Assembly: GCA_035542155.1 (NCBI GenBank)
Contig: DATKLX010000156.1
Coordinates: forward strand, 1-12,787
Length of the DNA stretch: 12,787 nt
From: DATKLX01 sp035542155
Lineage (GTDB): Bacteria; Chloroflexota; Anaerolineae; Anaerolineales; Anaerolineaceae
Reading direction: 5' to 3'
Below, piece by piece: positions 5,079 to 12,743 of the stretch. Every line of letters begins with the position of its first letter. Position 1 is the stretch's first letter. Under the pieces are notes generated by a model. That model did not search any database. It was not told the DNA's origin and was given only the letters and a program-made list of their open reading frames with translations. The translations under genes and the position numbers were made by a program.

Positions 5079-6922
5079 GGGCCTTCTTCGACGAAGGCGG
5101 CGGTGTAGGCGGTAGAGAGGGCGGGCTCGGCGAGGAGTGCGGTGTAGAGGAAAGTGTCGCTGGAGTCGAGGTTGTCCCAGACGAGCGCCGAGTCTTCGCG
5201 CTCGGCGGGCTGGCTGGTAACCAGCTCGCCGTCGACAGCCAGGTAGAGCCGGGCTTCGGGATTTTGCTCGAGGTATTTATCTAACGCCTGAACCCCGTTT
5301 TCCTCCAGGCCGATGCGGAGCTTTTCGCGGCCTTCCTCGCTGCTCTCCTCGCGGTTCGCGGAAGAGAAGTCTTCTTCGCTGAGGATGACGGGAGCGTCGG
5401 CGGGGAGAGGGCTGCCCTCCAGCGGCGGCTCGGGGAGGGCGACGAGGGCCGCCGCGCCGCGCTCGCTGAGCAGCCATTCGAGCAGGTCATCTTCAACCTT
5501 TTTGTTAGGGAAGACCTTCAGGTGGCCTTCTTCGACCAGGACACGCGGACGGCTCTCCAGCGCCAGATAAAGGCGCTCGGTGAGGACCTGGCAATCGTCT
5601 TCGAGAGCCTCTTCCAGATCTCCGGCGGTTTTTGCTTCACCCACCCGGCGGGCGATCCAGAGAACGCCCAACCCGCCGCGGGCGAGGAAGACCAACCCGA
5701 GGCCGGTGAGCAGCGCCCAGACGAGGACGCCCATTTTCTGGTTGACGTAGAAGGTAATCGGGTAGCTGACCAACTCTATCGCGAACGCGATGGGGATCCA
5801 GAAGGCGGCACGGCGGACCTTCATCAGGTAGAGCGCGCCGGCCTGCAGGATGGCAATGACCAGGGCGCCGAACAGCTCGATGGCGAGGCTGACCCAGAAC
5901 AGACTGCTCAGACTGAGCTGGAAGCGGGAGTACAGCTCGGGTCGAACAGCCTGGGAGATGGTCTCACCGAGGGCGGCGGCCGCCATCCAGTAACCCGCTT
6001 TCGGCAGGTAATCGTTCAAGGCCAGCCAGCCGGCGAGCCCCAGGATGAGGCCTTTGATCAACCCGCCCACGGCGGCGTCGGCCCACTGAGGGTAATGGAA
6101 GGTGTTGAGCAGCCAGGCCTGGATGCCGTTGGAGCTGAAGATGTCATTTGCAGCGGTCCCCACCACGAGGGCAAAGACCCACAGGGCCAGGAACGTTTTC
6201 CACTTCAAGCGCTCCACCTGAAAATCCTCGCGTGGCCGCTGGAGCAGGCGCTGCAAGCCCAGCCCTGAAATGGCAAAGGAAATCAAATAGTAGATCGCGT
6301 TCAGGGTCAGGGAGCCAGGCTCGGTGTTGAGGAAGCTGGCGACGGGGGTGCCGGGCCTGTCGAAATTGGTCAGGACGAGGTAATAGAGCCCGTAAGCCAC
6401 GCCTGCTCCGACGACCGACCACAGGATCCAGTAGCCCGCCTGGCGGTAGTTCATGCGCAGCACCAGCCAGCCGGCAAAGGCGAAGGCGCCCATGCTCACC
6501 AGGTTGTTGATCACAAAGGCGCCCAGGCGGTAGGCGCCCAGATCAGGATACTGGTTGGAGTTCTGGACTACGGAATAAAAAAGAGAATAACTGGGATGGA
6601 GGCCGACCAGTAGCCAGGCCCCAGAGACCAGGGCCAGCCACATCTGTGGGTCGCTGATTCGTTTGCCCAGGATGCGGCCGGTCACAAACCCGAGGGCCAG
6701 CGAGGTCAGCGCCCAGAAGAGGAGCTGGAGGGTATTACCCAACTGGGTGCTGAGCTTGAGCGATTGGACGAGGGCCTGCTGGGCGTAACGCAGGGCGGGG
6801 TTCAAGGCTCCCAAAACCAGGACGCCGGCGAGAGCCCAGGCCAGCCAGATGGGGAACTGGCGCGGGGGGGCAGCCGTTTCGGTGGTCTCGGGGGTTTCCT
6901 GTTCGATTGAAATTTCACTCAT
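5075..6922 (-). CDS. Large integral membrane protein of unknown family with acidic C-terminal domain
   Basis: The 615-residue product has a short Glu/Thr-rich cytoplasmic front (1-22), then about ten or eleven hydrophobic segments up to about residue 424. A soluble tail of about 190 residues follows, rich in Glu, Asp and Leu (e.g. EDDLLEWLLSERGAAALVAL). I do not recognise the family and see no catalytic motif. The long membrane part with many Trp/Tyr and Gly residues and a soluble tail suggests a sensor, transporter-like scaffold or lineage-specific membrane protein, but this is a guess. The start at 6922 was chosen because AGAGGA lies 7 bases upstream; the frame extends 24 codons further without support. 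A TATACT box (6967-6962, minus strand) about 40 bases ahead is a possible -10 element. The stop overlaps the promoter of the MFS gene. Confidence 0.8.
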   Translation of the reverse strand: MSEISIEQETPETTETAAPPRQFPIWLAWALAGVLVLGALNPALRYAQQALVQSLKLSTQLGNTLQLLFWALTSLALGFVTGRILGKRISDPQMWLALVSGAWLLVGLHPSYSLFYSVVQNSNQYPDLGAYRLGAFVINNLVSMGAFAFAGWLVLRMNYRQAGYWILWSVVGAGVAYGLYYLVLTNFDRPGTPVASFLNTEPGSLTLNAIYYLISFAISGLGLQRLLQRPREDFQVERLKWKTFLALWVFALVVGTAANDIFSSNGIQAWLLNTFHYPQWADAAVGGLIKGLILGLAGWLALNDYLPKAGYWMAAAALGETISQAVRPELYSRFQLSLSSLFWVSLAIELFGALVIAILQAGALYLMKVRRAAFWIPIAFAIELVSYPITFYVNQKMGVLVWALLTGLGLVFLARGGLGVLWIARRVGEAKTAGDLEEALEDDCQVLTERLYLALESRPRVLVEEGHLKVFPNKKVEDDLLEWLLSERGAAALVALPEPPLEGSPLPADAPVILSEEDFSSANREESSEEGREKLRIGLEENGVQALDKYLEQNPEARLYLAVDGELVTSQPAEREDSALVWDNLDSSDTFLYTALLAEPALSTAYTAAFVEEGP

Positions 6923-7066
6923 GAGTACGTCCTCTTTAGAGGGTGGGATCAGAATGGGATAAGTATACCCTGAAGGGGAGAGAAACGAGAACACAAAGAC
7001 GAGAACCGAACCTGGTTACCAAGTCAATCGGTTACCTGGTTGCTCGGACAAATGGCAGCCGGGAAG

Positions 7067-7096
7067 TTGGCTGGTTTGGGGGCGATTTACTATAAT
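7067..7096 (+). promoter_or_regulatory. Promoter of the GNAT gene
   Basis: TTGGCT (7067-7072), an 18-base spacer and a perfect TATAAT (7091-7096) lie just ahead of the acetyltransferase. The first in-frame ATG (7095) falls inside the TATAAT, which argues for the next ATG as the true start. Confidence 0.55.
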
Positions 7097-7118
7097 GGAA
7101 CCAGATACAGGCCGAAGT

Positions 7119-7679
7119 ATGGATCGATCGATCGAAATTGTGCAACTGGTTCCCCACGATACCCCTCTATTGTTCGAAGGAATTGTGGACGTTTACCGCG
7201 CCGCGTTCGGGCAGCCGCCCTATAACGAGGGTGAGGCGGATTCTCGCGCGTTCGCGGAGAACTTCAAACACCACCAGTACCGGCCGGGTTTTCGATGTAT
7301 GCTGGCGTGCGAGATCCCGGAAAGGAGGGTGATCGGCTTTGCCTACGGCTGCTCCTCCCTCGCGGGACAGTGGTGGTACGACATCGTCGAGGCAGCGCTG
7401 CCGGCGGTCCAGGCCAGGCGGTGGATTAAAGACGCCTTTGAGCTGATCGAACTGGCGGTGCTCCCGGAGGTCCAGGGCCAGGGGATCGGCGGCCGGCTAC
7501 ACGACCGGCTGCTAGTGGGACTGCCACACGCCACGGCGGTGCTTTCGACGATGCAGGCTGAGACGCGGGCATTGCACCTGTACCGCCGGCGCGGCTGGGC
7601 GCCACTGCTGGAAAATTTTCATTTTCCGGGGGTGATGGATCTGTACCTGGTGATGGGGCTGGATTTAAGGAGCGAGTGA
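7119..7679 (+). CDS. GNAT-family N-acetyltransferase
   Basis: The 186-residue protein carries the GNAT acetyl-CoA loop in the order expected: strand 4 ends in LIELAVLPEV, followed by QGQGIGGRL (about 119-127), which fits the Q/RxxGxG/A pyrophosphate-binding motif. Further on, ALHLYRRRGW (about 158-167) matches the usual C-terminal helix-strand region. Such enzymes move an acetyl group from acetyl-CoA to an amine; the acceptor is unknown. The front (GIVDVYRAAFGQPPYNEGEA) resembles uncharacterised GNATs rather than ribosomal-protein acetylases. Start: an ATG at 7095 is also in frame but overlaps the -10 box, so 7119 is preferred; its ribosome site (AGG, 7 bases upstream) is weak. The gene stands alone, with opposite transcription upstream and a gene-free repeat region downstream. 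Confidence 0.85.
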   Translation: MDRSIEIVQLVPHDTPLLFEGIVDVYRAAFGQPPYNEGEADSRAFAENFKHHQYRPGFRCMLACEIPERRVIGFAYGCSSLAGQWWYDIVEAALPAVQARRWIKDAFELIELAVLPEVQGQGIGGRLHDRLLVGLPHATAVLSTMQAETRALHLYRRRGWAPLLENFHFPGVMDLYLVMGLDLRSE

Positions 7680-7825
7680 AAAGACTTTACCACTGAGCTC
7701 ACAGAGAAAAGACCTGAACTACGAAGACAGCCTGGACTGCCGCCCCTAGTTTTGCCCGACAAGGTTTGGGAGGGTCCGCCTGTGCCTGCCTGTCGTGACC
7801 GTCAGGCCAGGGCGTCACCCTAGTC

Positions 7826-7848
7826 CCCTGGACTGTCCGTCCACCTGT
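7826..7848. repeat. 23-bp dispersed direct repeat, copy 2
   Basis: Identical to 2462-2484. It is followed immediately by the 16-bp tandem array. Confidence 0.9.
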
Positions 7849-7910
7849 GCCGCACCACACCTGTGCCGCACCACACCTGTGCCGCACTACAGGTGCAGGC
7901 AGGTGCAGGC
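7842..7910. repeat. Tandem repeats: nearly three 16-bp units, then two 10-bp units
   Basis: CCTGTGCCGCAC recurs at 7844, 7860 and 7876 with period 16. Then AGGTGCAGGC occurs twice in tandem (7891-7910). The last CACCTGT (7874-7880) is complementary to ACAGGTG (7889-7895), so the junction of the two arrays can fold into a hairpin. Confidence 0.85.
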
Positions 7911-7990
7911 AGGACAGGCTGCCGTACTAGAGCAGGGCAGGCGAAGAAAGCACGGAGAAGAGAAAAACAGAAAAAGGCTGATCAGAATAA

Positions 7991-8086
7991 CTGGCGCAGA
8001 TCGAGTGCTGCGGGCACGCCCTGGACGACCGGGCCCCGGAGGAATACTACCGTCTGGTGAAGGACTTCCTGTTTGAAATCAGGTAA
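7991..8086 (+). pseudogene. C-terminal remnant of an alpha/beta hydrolase
   Basis: Directly after TAA 7988-7990, the frame CTG GCG CAG... encodes 31 residues ending at TAA 8084-8086. CCGHALDDRAPEEYYRLVKD is the familiar end of alpha/beta-hydrolase-fold proteins, with the catalytic His in GHA followed by the final helix (P-E-E-...-V-x-D-F-L). The rest of the protein, including the nucleophile elbow and acid, is missing. The GC-rich repeat block begins about 50 bases further upstream. Neither ATG nor ribosome site precedes it. This is what remains after deletion or replacement of the front of a gene. Confidence 0.6.
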
Positions 8087-8140
8087 ACACTTACAAATAC
8101 CCTACAAAAGCTCTTAAAACAATCCATCATCAAATTTGAA

Positions 8141-8149
8141 TGGTAGAAT
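8141..8149 (+). promoter_or_regulatory. Possible extended -10 promoter of the GH130 gene
   Basis: TGG followed by TAGAAT (8144-8149) forms an extended -10 element in an AT-rich stretch. No clear -35 is visible. It would give a leader of about 46 bases to the ATG at 8202. Confidence 0.35.
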
Positions 8150-8201
8150 GGATTGCCGCACGATTTATGAATGGCCTAATCTCCTCTTCCTGGGAAACCG
8201 A

Positions 8202-9125
8202 ATGCAATTAATCCGCCACCCTCTCAACCCCATCCTGAAACCGAACCGTCTCAACGATTGGGAATCATTGAACGTCTTTAACTGCGGTGTTGTTTACCAC
8301 AACGATCTCTTTCATTTATTCTATCGCGCCCAGGGCCCGGATTACGTCAGCCGGATCGGTTACGCGGTCAGTGCGGATGGCGTCCACTTTAACCGCCTCC
8401 AGGACCCTTTGCTTTCTCCCGCGGACAAGTGGGAAACACGCGGTGTGGAAGACCCGCGGATCACCTACCTGGCCGAGGAAGACCGTTTTATTATGGCTTA
8501 CACGGCCTATTCGCCGCTGGGGATCACCCCGATGTTCGCAGAAAGCAAAAACCTGATCTCCTGGCGCAGGCTGGGCCCCTTGATGACCGGAGAAGATAAT
8601 AAAGACCACGTCCTGTTTCCACGCAAAATCTATGGGCGCTACGTCTCGTTCCACCGCCGCCCACCGTCGATGTGGCTGGCGTACAGCGACGACCTGCGCA
8701 CCTGGGGAGACTTCGAGCCGGTGATGCTGCCGCGCCAGGGAGCCTGGGACTGTAAGCGGGTTGGCGCGGGTGGGGTGCCGATCGAGACGGAATACGGCTG
8801 GCTGGTTATTTACCACGGGTACGATTTTCACCACGTGTACCGCCTGGGCGCCTGCCTGCTAGACCTGGACAACCCCAACAAAGTGATCGCTCGTCCCAGC
8901 GGGTTTCTGCTCCAGCCCGAAGAGGCCTGGGAAATTAAAGGTGACGTTGCCTCGGTGGTTTTTTCGGGAGCGAACCCGGTGGTCGATGGGCAGGTTTATG
9001 TGTATTACGGCGGCGGGGACCGGGTGATCGGTCTGGCCACCTGCTACCTGGATGACCTCCTCCAATGGATGCTGCTCAGCCCGGTTGATGAGCAGGTTCC
9101 GAACGATATCGCACTCACTTTTTAA
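8202..9125 (+). CDS. Glycoside hydrolase family 130 (beta-mannoside phosphorylase/hydrolase)
   Basis: The 307-residue protein shows the GH130 five-blade propeller signatures in order: HPLNPIL (6-12), SLNVFNCGVVYHNDLFHLFY with YRAQG (Arg42), GVEDPR (Asp84, the expected catalytic acid), KDHVLFPRKI and SFHRRP (His151, Arg152), CKRVGAGGVPIETEYGWL (Lys185), IYHGYD (His205), YRLGACLLDLDNP and VYYGGGD. Family members cleave beta-1,4- or beta-1,2-mannosides, most with phosphate to give mannose-1-phosphate. The Arg, Lys and His at the positions that hold phosphate in characterised phosphorylases seem present, which favours a phosphorylase. The start at 8202 fits the usual family N-terminus; longer in-frame starts (TTG 8136, ATG 8148) would add residues with no family support and overlap the -10 box. 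It stands alone, with no sugar transporter nearby; cytoplasmic, no signal peptide. Confidence 0.88.
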   Translation: MQLIRHPLNPILKPNRLNDWESLNVFNCGVVYHNDLFHLFYRAQGPDYVSRIGYAVSADGVHFNRLQDPLLSPADKWETRGVEDPRITYLAEEDRFIMAYTAYSPLGITPMFAESKNLISWRRLGPLMTGEDNKDHVLFPRKIYGRYVSFHRRPPSMWLAYSDDLRTWGDFEPVMLPRQGAWDCKRVGAGGVPIETEYGWLVIYHGYDFHHVYRLGACLLDLDNPNKVIARPSGFLLQPEEAWEIKGDVASVVFSGANPVVDGQVYVYYGGGDRVIGLATCYLDDLLQWMLLSPVDEQVPNDIALTF

Positions 9126-9144
9126 CCCCATCCCCCTCCTAAGC

Positions 9145-9181
9145 GCCAGCCCGGTTCTTCTCCCCAGGAACTCGGGTTGGC
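9145..9181 (+). terminator. Hairpin downstream of the GH130 gene
   Basis: GCCAGCCCG (9145-9153) pairs with CGGGTTGGC (9173-9181), with one wobble pair, and TTC/GAA can extend it inward. There is no T run directly after it, so it is a weak or factor-assisted terminator at best. Confidence 0.4.
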
Positions 9182-9221
9182 CGTGTTCTATAAGAGTTTT
9201 ATTAAAATCGGGTTATTTTCG

Positions 9222-9250
9222 TTGTACAATCTTTCTATACGTGATAAAGT
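9222..9250 (+). promoter_or_regulatory. Possible ftsH promoter
   Basis: TTGTAC (9222-9227) is 17 bases from TAAAGT (9245-9250) in an AT-rich stretch. The alternative -10 word TAGAAT at 9261-9266 lacks a good partner. Weak match. Confidence 0.25.
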
Positions 9251-9273
9251 TCACTCGATATAGAATAATAGTC

Positions 9274-9293
9274 AGCCAGCGCCCGCGCTGGCT
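9274..9293. promoter_or_regulatory. Near-perfect palindrome in the ftsH leader
   Basis: AGCCAGCGC and GCGCTGGCT are 9-bp inverted arms separated by CC, 38 bases before the ftsH start. It could be an operator or, in RNA, a stable hairpin in the leader. It does not match the CIRCE heat-shock operator. Confidence 0.45.
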
Positions 9294-9330
9294 TTGGCAA
9301 GACAACCGGTACGCGGGAACGGAGCATGTC

Positions 9331-11184
9331 GTGAAGACAACCAGACCATTTCCTATCACCAGTTTACTGCTCGCCATTGGCGTTCTGGCGTTGCTGGTGT
9401 ATTTTTTGGCCCCCAAGAGCACTCCCCAGACCAATCTGACAATCAACCAGGTGGCGAATCAGATCCGTTCGGGGGAGATCGCCAAAATTCAGGAGGATGG
9501 GGATACGCTGAAGGTGACCTATAGAGATGGCCACCAGGCGCAGGCCCAAAAAGAAGACCAGACCACCCTCACCGAACAACTGGCGAAATACGGGGTGAAC
9601 ACGAACCAACTCAGTCCCGAGAACGTCCAGATCGAGATAAATTCGCCCAACCAGTGGATGGATTTTCTCTCGTTCTTCGGATACCTTCTGCCCTTCATCG
9701 TAATGGGCTTCGCCTTTTTCTTCATCTTCCGGTCGGCGCGCGGCAGCAACAACGCAGCCATGTCTTTTGGAAAATCGAGGGCACGGATGATGAACAGCGA
9801 GCATCCTTCGGTCACGTTCCAGGACGTGGCCGGGGCGGATGAAGCCAGGGAAGAGTTGCGCGAGGTCGTCGAATTCCTGCGCGAGCCGCAGAAGTTCATC
9901 ACCCTCGGCGCGCGGATCCCCAAAGGTGTGCTACTGGTCGGCGCGCCGGGAACAGGCAAAACGCTGCTGGCCAAGGCGGTTGCGGGGGAGGCGGGGGTGC
10001 CGTTCTTCTCGATCTCAGGGTCGGAATTTGTGGAAATGTTCGTGGGCGTCGGCGCGAGCCGGGTGCGCGACCTGTTCGACCAGGCCAAGCGCCACGCGCC
10101 CTGCATCGTTTTTGTCGACGAGATCGACGCGGTGGGACGGCAGCGCGGCGCGGGCCTGGGGGGCAGCAACGACGAGCGCGAGCAGACGCTCAACCAGATG
10201 CTGGTCGAAATGGACGGCTTCAACACGGATACGAACGTGATCATCATCGCCGCGACAAACCGGCCGGACATCCTCGACCCGGCCCTGATGCGCCCGGGCC
10301 GGTTCGACCGCCAGGTGGTCCTGGACCGGCCGGACATGCGCGGGCGGGAAGCGATTCTGAAAGTGCACATCCGCGGCAAACCAGTGGATCCGAACGTGGA
10401 CCTGGAGCATCTGGCCCTGGCAATCCCCGGCTTCGTGGGCGCGGATATCGAAAACCTGGTCAACGAAGCCGCTATCCTGGCCGCACGGCGCAATAAAAAG
10501 GTCATCGGCGAAGCGGAGATGGAAGAGGCCATCGAGCGGGTGATTGCCGGCCCTGAGCGCAAGAGCCGCCTGATCAGCCCGGAAGAAAAATTGATCATCG
10601 CCTACCACGAGGCGGGGCACGCGGTGGTGATGAATGCGCTGCCAGAGGCCGACCCGGTTCATAAGATCACCATCATCTCCCGCGGCATGGCGGGCGGCTA
10701 TACCATGCCGCGTCCAACCGAAGACCGGGTGCTGGCCTCACGCAGCCGGCTCAAAGCGGAAATGGTCGGCCTGCTGGGCGGCCGCACCGCAGAAGAGATT
10801 GTATTCAACGATATCACCTCGGGCGCTTCGAACGACATCGAGCGCGTCACCCAGATCGCGCGGTCGATGGTGACGCGCCTGGGGATGAGCGATGAGCTCG
10901 GGCCAATGGCTTATGGTAAAAAGGAAGAGATGATCTTTCTGGGCCGCGAGATTTCAGAGCAGAAGGATTATTCGGACGCGGTCTCCCAGCAGATCGACGA
11001 CCAGGTGCGCAAACTGGTCAATGAAGCTCACCAGCAGGCAGAACAAATCCTGACGCGCTACCGGGATAAGCTCGACGCGGTGGCTCAGCGGCTCATGGAA
11101 GTGGAGACGATGACCCGTGATGAGTTTGAAAGGATTTTTCCTTCGCCGGTCGTGAAGGATGGCGGGACGCCGATGCCGGTTTGA
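9331..11184 (+). CDS. ftsH: ATP-dependent zinc metalloprotease FtsH
   Basis: The 617-residue membrane-bound AAA protease unfolds and degrades membrane proteins and unstable cytoplasmic regulators as a hexamer. In order: membrane segment 1 (about 9-28), a small extracytoplasmic FtsH domain (about 29-108), membrane segment 2 (about 112-134), then the AAA module. The AAA module has Walker A GAPGTGKT (204-211), the aromatic pore loop FVGVG, Walker B with Asp263-Glu264 (FVDEIDAVG) and the second region of homology ending RPGRFDRQ. The M41 peptidase follows with HEAGH (426-430) and the third zinc ligand Asp502 in SGASNDIE. All key residues are intact and the length is normal. The GTG start at 9331 has GGAG 6 bases upstream and puts membrane segment 1 right at the N-terminus; the open frame reaches back to 9052 but overlaps the GH130 gene and is not family-like. 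Confidence 0.98.
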   Translation: MKTTRPFPITSLLLAIGVLALLVYFLAPKSTPQTNLTINQVANQIRSGEIAKIQEDGDTLKVTYRDGHQAQAQKEDQTTLTEQLAKYGVNTNQLSPENVQIEINSPNQWMDFLSFFGYLLPFIVMGFAFFFIFRSARGSNNAAMSFGKSRARMMNSEHPSVTFQDVAGADEAREELREVVEFLREPQKFITLGARIPKGVLLVGAPGTGKTLLAKAVAGEAGVPFFSISGSEFVEMFVGVGASRVRDLFDQAKRHAPCIVFVDEIDAVGRQRGAGLGGSNDEREQTLNQMLVEMDGFNTDTNVIIIAATNRPDILDPALMRPGRFDRQVVLDRPDMRGREAILKVHIRGKPVDPNVDLEHLALAIPGFVGADIENLVNEAAILAARRNKKVIGEAEMEEAIERVIAGPERKSRLISPEEKLIIAYHEAGHAVVMNALPEADPVHKITIISRGMAGGYTMPRPTEDRVLASRSRLKAEMVGLLGGRTAEEIVFNDITSGASNDIERVTQIARSMVTRLGMSDELGPMAYGKKEEMIFLGREISEQKDYSDAVSQQIDDQVRKLVNEAHQQAEQILTRYRDKLDAVAQRLMEVETMTRDEFERIFPSPVVKDGGTPMPV

Positions 11185-11186
11185 GG

Positions 11187-11236
11187 ACAGTGGAAAGCAG
11201 TAAAGAACAGTTTAAAACAGTAAAAAGCAGTGGAAA
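11187..11236 (+). repeat. Five tandem 10-bp repeats right after ftsH
   Basis: Starting 2 bases after the ftsH stop, five decamers of the form RCAGTNNAAR stand head to tail (11187, 11197, 11207, 11217, 11227). The last one and a half form the left arm of the terminator. Confidence 0.85.
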
Positions 11237-11267
11237 ACTGATTTTGCAGAGTTTCCACTGCTTTTTT
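11222..11267 (+). terminator. Intrinsic terminator of ftsH
   Basis: A perfect 15-bp stem (11222-11236 with 11252-11266) has a 15-base loop and ends in six T (11262-11267). The A run on the left arm means that it could also work leftward. Confidence 0.9.
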
Positions 11268-11318
11268 ACATCAGATACTGATAGAATTTCTATGCATTCT
11301 CCCTGTTTCTCACTGTAT

Positions 11319-11347
11319 TTGACTTTCGTGTGGGCTGGAATTATAAT
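11319..11347 (+). promoter_or_regulatory. Near-consensus promoter of the second MFS gene
   Basis: TTGACT (11319-11324), a 17-base spacer and TATAAT (11342-11347) match the housekeeping sigma consensus at 11 of 12 positions. It lies between the ftsH terminator and the gene and gives a leader of about 33 bases. Confidence 0.8.
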
Positions 11348-11386
11348 TTCTGTTTCTAATCATTTCAAAAGAATAGGAATTATTGT

Positions 11387-12715
11387 TTGAGCACTGGAGA
11401 TAGGATCACGGAAAAGGAAGAAGAGCGCCCGCTGGAAGGCAAAAACGCCGAGACGGTAGCTCTAGAAGAGGCCAAAGATAGAGAGCGGCCTGCTTTCCGG
11501 GTGGGCGCGCAGACGACCTTTGCTTCCTTCGTCTACCGGAATTACCGGTTATGGTTTGGAGGACAGGCGGCATCCCTGGTAGGAACCTGGATGCAGAGCA
11601 CGGCCCAGGGATTCTTCATCTATCAGTTGACCAACTCGCCGGTATATCTCGGCTACGTCGGTTTTGCCTCAGGCCTGCCGATGTGGATCTTCTCCTGGTT
11701 CGGTGGGGTGGTTTCGGACCGGATGTCGCGGCGGAAGCTGATGCTGGTCACCCAGACGGGGATGATGCTGCTGGCTTTTATCCTGGCCGGACTCACCTTC
11801 ACCCATGCCGTCCAGGCCTGGCATATCGTAATCCTGGCGCTGTTAAATGGAATCGCCAATGCGTTTGACGCGCCCGCCCGGCAGTCCATCGTAGTGGAAC
11901 TGGTGGACCGTGAGGATCTGAGTAACGCTATCGCGCTCAACGCGACCATGTTCAACCTGGGCACCGCGGTCGGCCCGGCAGTTGCCGGCGTGGCCTATGC
12001 CCTTTTTGGTCCGGCCTGGTGTTTTACGATCAACGGCATCTCTTTCCTGGCAGTGATCGCAGCGCTGCTGATGATGGACCTGGAACCCCAGCCAGTGTGG
12101 AGCCAGGCCAGCTCGCCGCTGCGTGATCTACACGAAGGACTGGGCTACGTGGCCTCTACCCCGATTGTGGGGATGATTATCCTAACTATCGTCTTTTTCG
12201 CGATCTTCGGAGCCAGCTTTGCCACCATTCTGCCGGCCTGGGCCGTGGACATGTTGCATGGAGATGCTGCCACCAACGGGTATCTACAGTCAGCGCGCGG
12301 GCTGGGCTCTCTGATCGGCGCCCTGGCAATCGCATCGCTGGGCCGGACCCACATCCGGGGAAAGATATTAACCCTGGGCTCGCTGGGTTACCCGCTCCTG
12401 CTCCTGGCCTGGTCTTTCGTCCGCTGGCTGCCGCTCTCTCTGCTCATGCTGGTGGGAGTTGGGATCATGCAGATCCTCACCTTCAATATGGCTAATATCC
12501 TTGTCCAATCCGAAGTGCCCGACCACCTGCGCGGGCGAGTCATGAGTATTTACACCCTGGGCTTCTTTGGGTTTATGCCGTTGGGTGCGATGCTATATGG
12601 TGGAATGGCGGAGTGGTGGGGAGAGCCAATCACGGTGGGACTGTGCGCCGGCGTGTTGCTGGCTTACTCAATATTCCTGTATGTGCGTCTCCCCTGGCTG
12701 AGGAAATTAATTTAA
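11387..12715 (+). CDS. MFS exporter, EntS/MFS_3-like
   Basis: The 442-residue protein has a charged cytoplasmic front of about 45 residues, rich in Glu, Lys and Arg, then about 12 membrane segments. It has the EntS-like entry NYRLWFGGQAASLVGTWMQ (52-70), MFS motif A GGVVSDRMSRRK (106-117) and a conserved DAPARQS...LVDREDLSNAIALN stretch between segments 4 and 5. This group exports siderophores and other small molecules; the substrate here is unknown. The start is TTG at 11387, with AGGA 9 bases upstream and a promoter at the right distance; no ATG fits better. The long charged front is unusual compared with the first MFS gene (about 20 residues). The terminator after ftsH and its own promoter make it an independent unit. 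Confidence 0.88.
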   Translation: MSTGDRITEKEEERPLEGKNAETVALEEAKDRERPAFRVGAQTTFASFVYRNYRLWFGGQAASLVGTWMQSTAQGFFIYQLTNSPVYLGYVGFASGLPMWIFSWFGGVVSDRMSRRKLMLVTQTGMMLLAFILAGLTFTHAVQAWHIVILALLNGIANAFDAPARQSIVVELVDREDLSNAIALNATMFNLGTAVGPAVAGVAYALFGPAWCFTINGISFLAVIAALLMMDLEPQPVWSQASSPLRDLHEGLGYVASTPIVGMIILTIVFFAIFGASFATILPAWAVDMLHGDAATNGYLQSARGLGSLIGALAIASLGRTHIRGKILTLGSLGYPLLLLAWSFVRWLPLSLLMLVGVGIMQILTFNMANILVQSEVPDHLRGRVMSIYTLGFFGFMPLGAMLYGGMAEWWGEPITVGLCAGVLLAYSIFLYVRLPWLRKLI

Positions 12716-12743
12716 GGGTTCATTGGGAATTCCCGTGAAGAGG

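Larger units (their letters stand above)
7730..7942. mobile_element. Possible small non-coding insertion (MITE-like) made of short repeats
   Basis: The block begins GCCTGGACTGCC and ends GAGCAGGGCAGGC. The ends are inverted copies at 9 of 12 positions. It is flanked by GAAGACA on the left and GAAGAAA on the right, a possible short target duplication, although the flanking repeat itself contains such words. Inside are the 23-bp dispersed repeat, 16-bp and 10-bp tandem units, and no coding frame of note. This interpretation is an inference. Confidence 0.3.
7680..8201. other. 520-bp region without an intact gene: repeats and a hydrolase remnant
   Basis: The region opens with a purine-rich stretch of the CACTGAGCTCACAGAG / ACGAAGACA type. 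A GC-rich repeat block of about 210 bp (7730-7942) interrupts it, after which GAAGAAAGCACGGAGAAG resumes the purine-rich pattern. Next come the last 31 codons of a lost hydrolase (7991-8086) and an AT-rich promoter area for the GH130 gene. Confidence 0.6.

Noticed and set aside
5522..6268. 248-codon plus-strand frame opposite the 615-residue membrane gene
   Set aside because: The minus-strand frame gives clear membrane segments; the plus frame is rich in Gly, Gln, Asp and Glu, as expected for the antisense of a hydrophobic gene.
7842..7887. CRISPR array
   Set aside because: The 16-bp units are directly joined without spacers, and no cas gene is near.
9052..9330. N-terminal extension of ftsH by 93 codons
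   Set aside because: It overlaps the end of the GH130 gene, is unlike any FtsH front, and GTG 9331 has a ribosome site directly before the first membrane segment.
11181..11390. 69-codon frame between ftsH and the second MFS gene
   Set aside because: It is made of the decamer array, the terminator and the promoter; no ribosome site.
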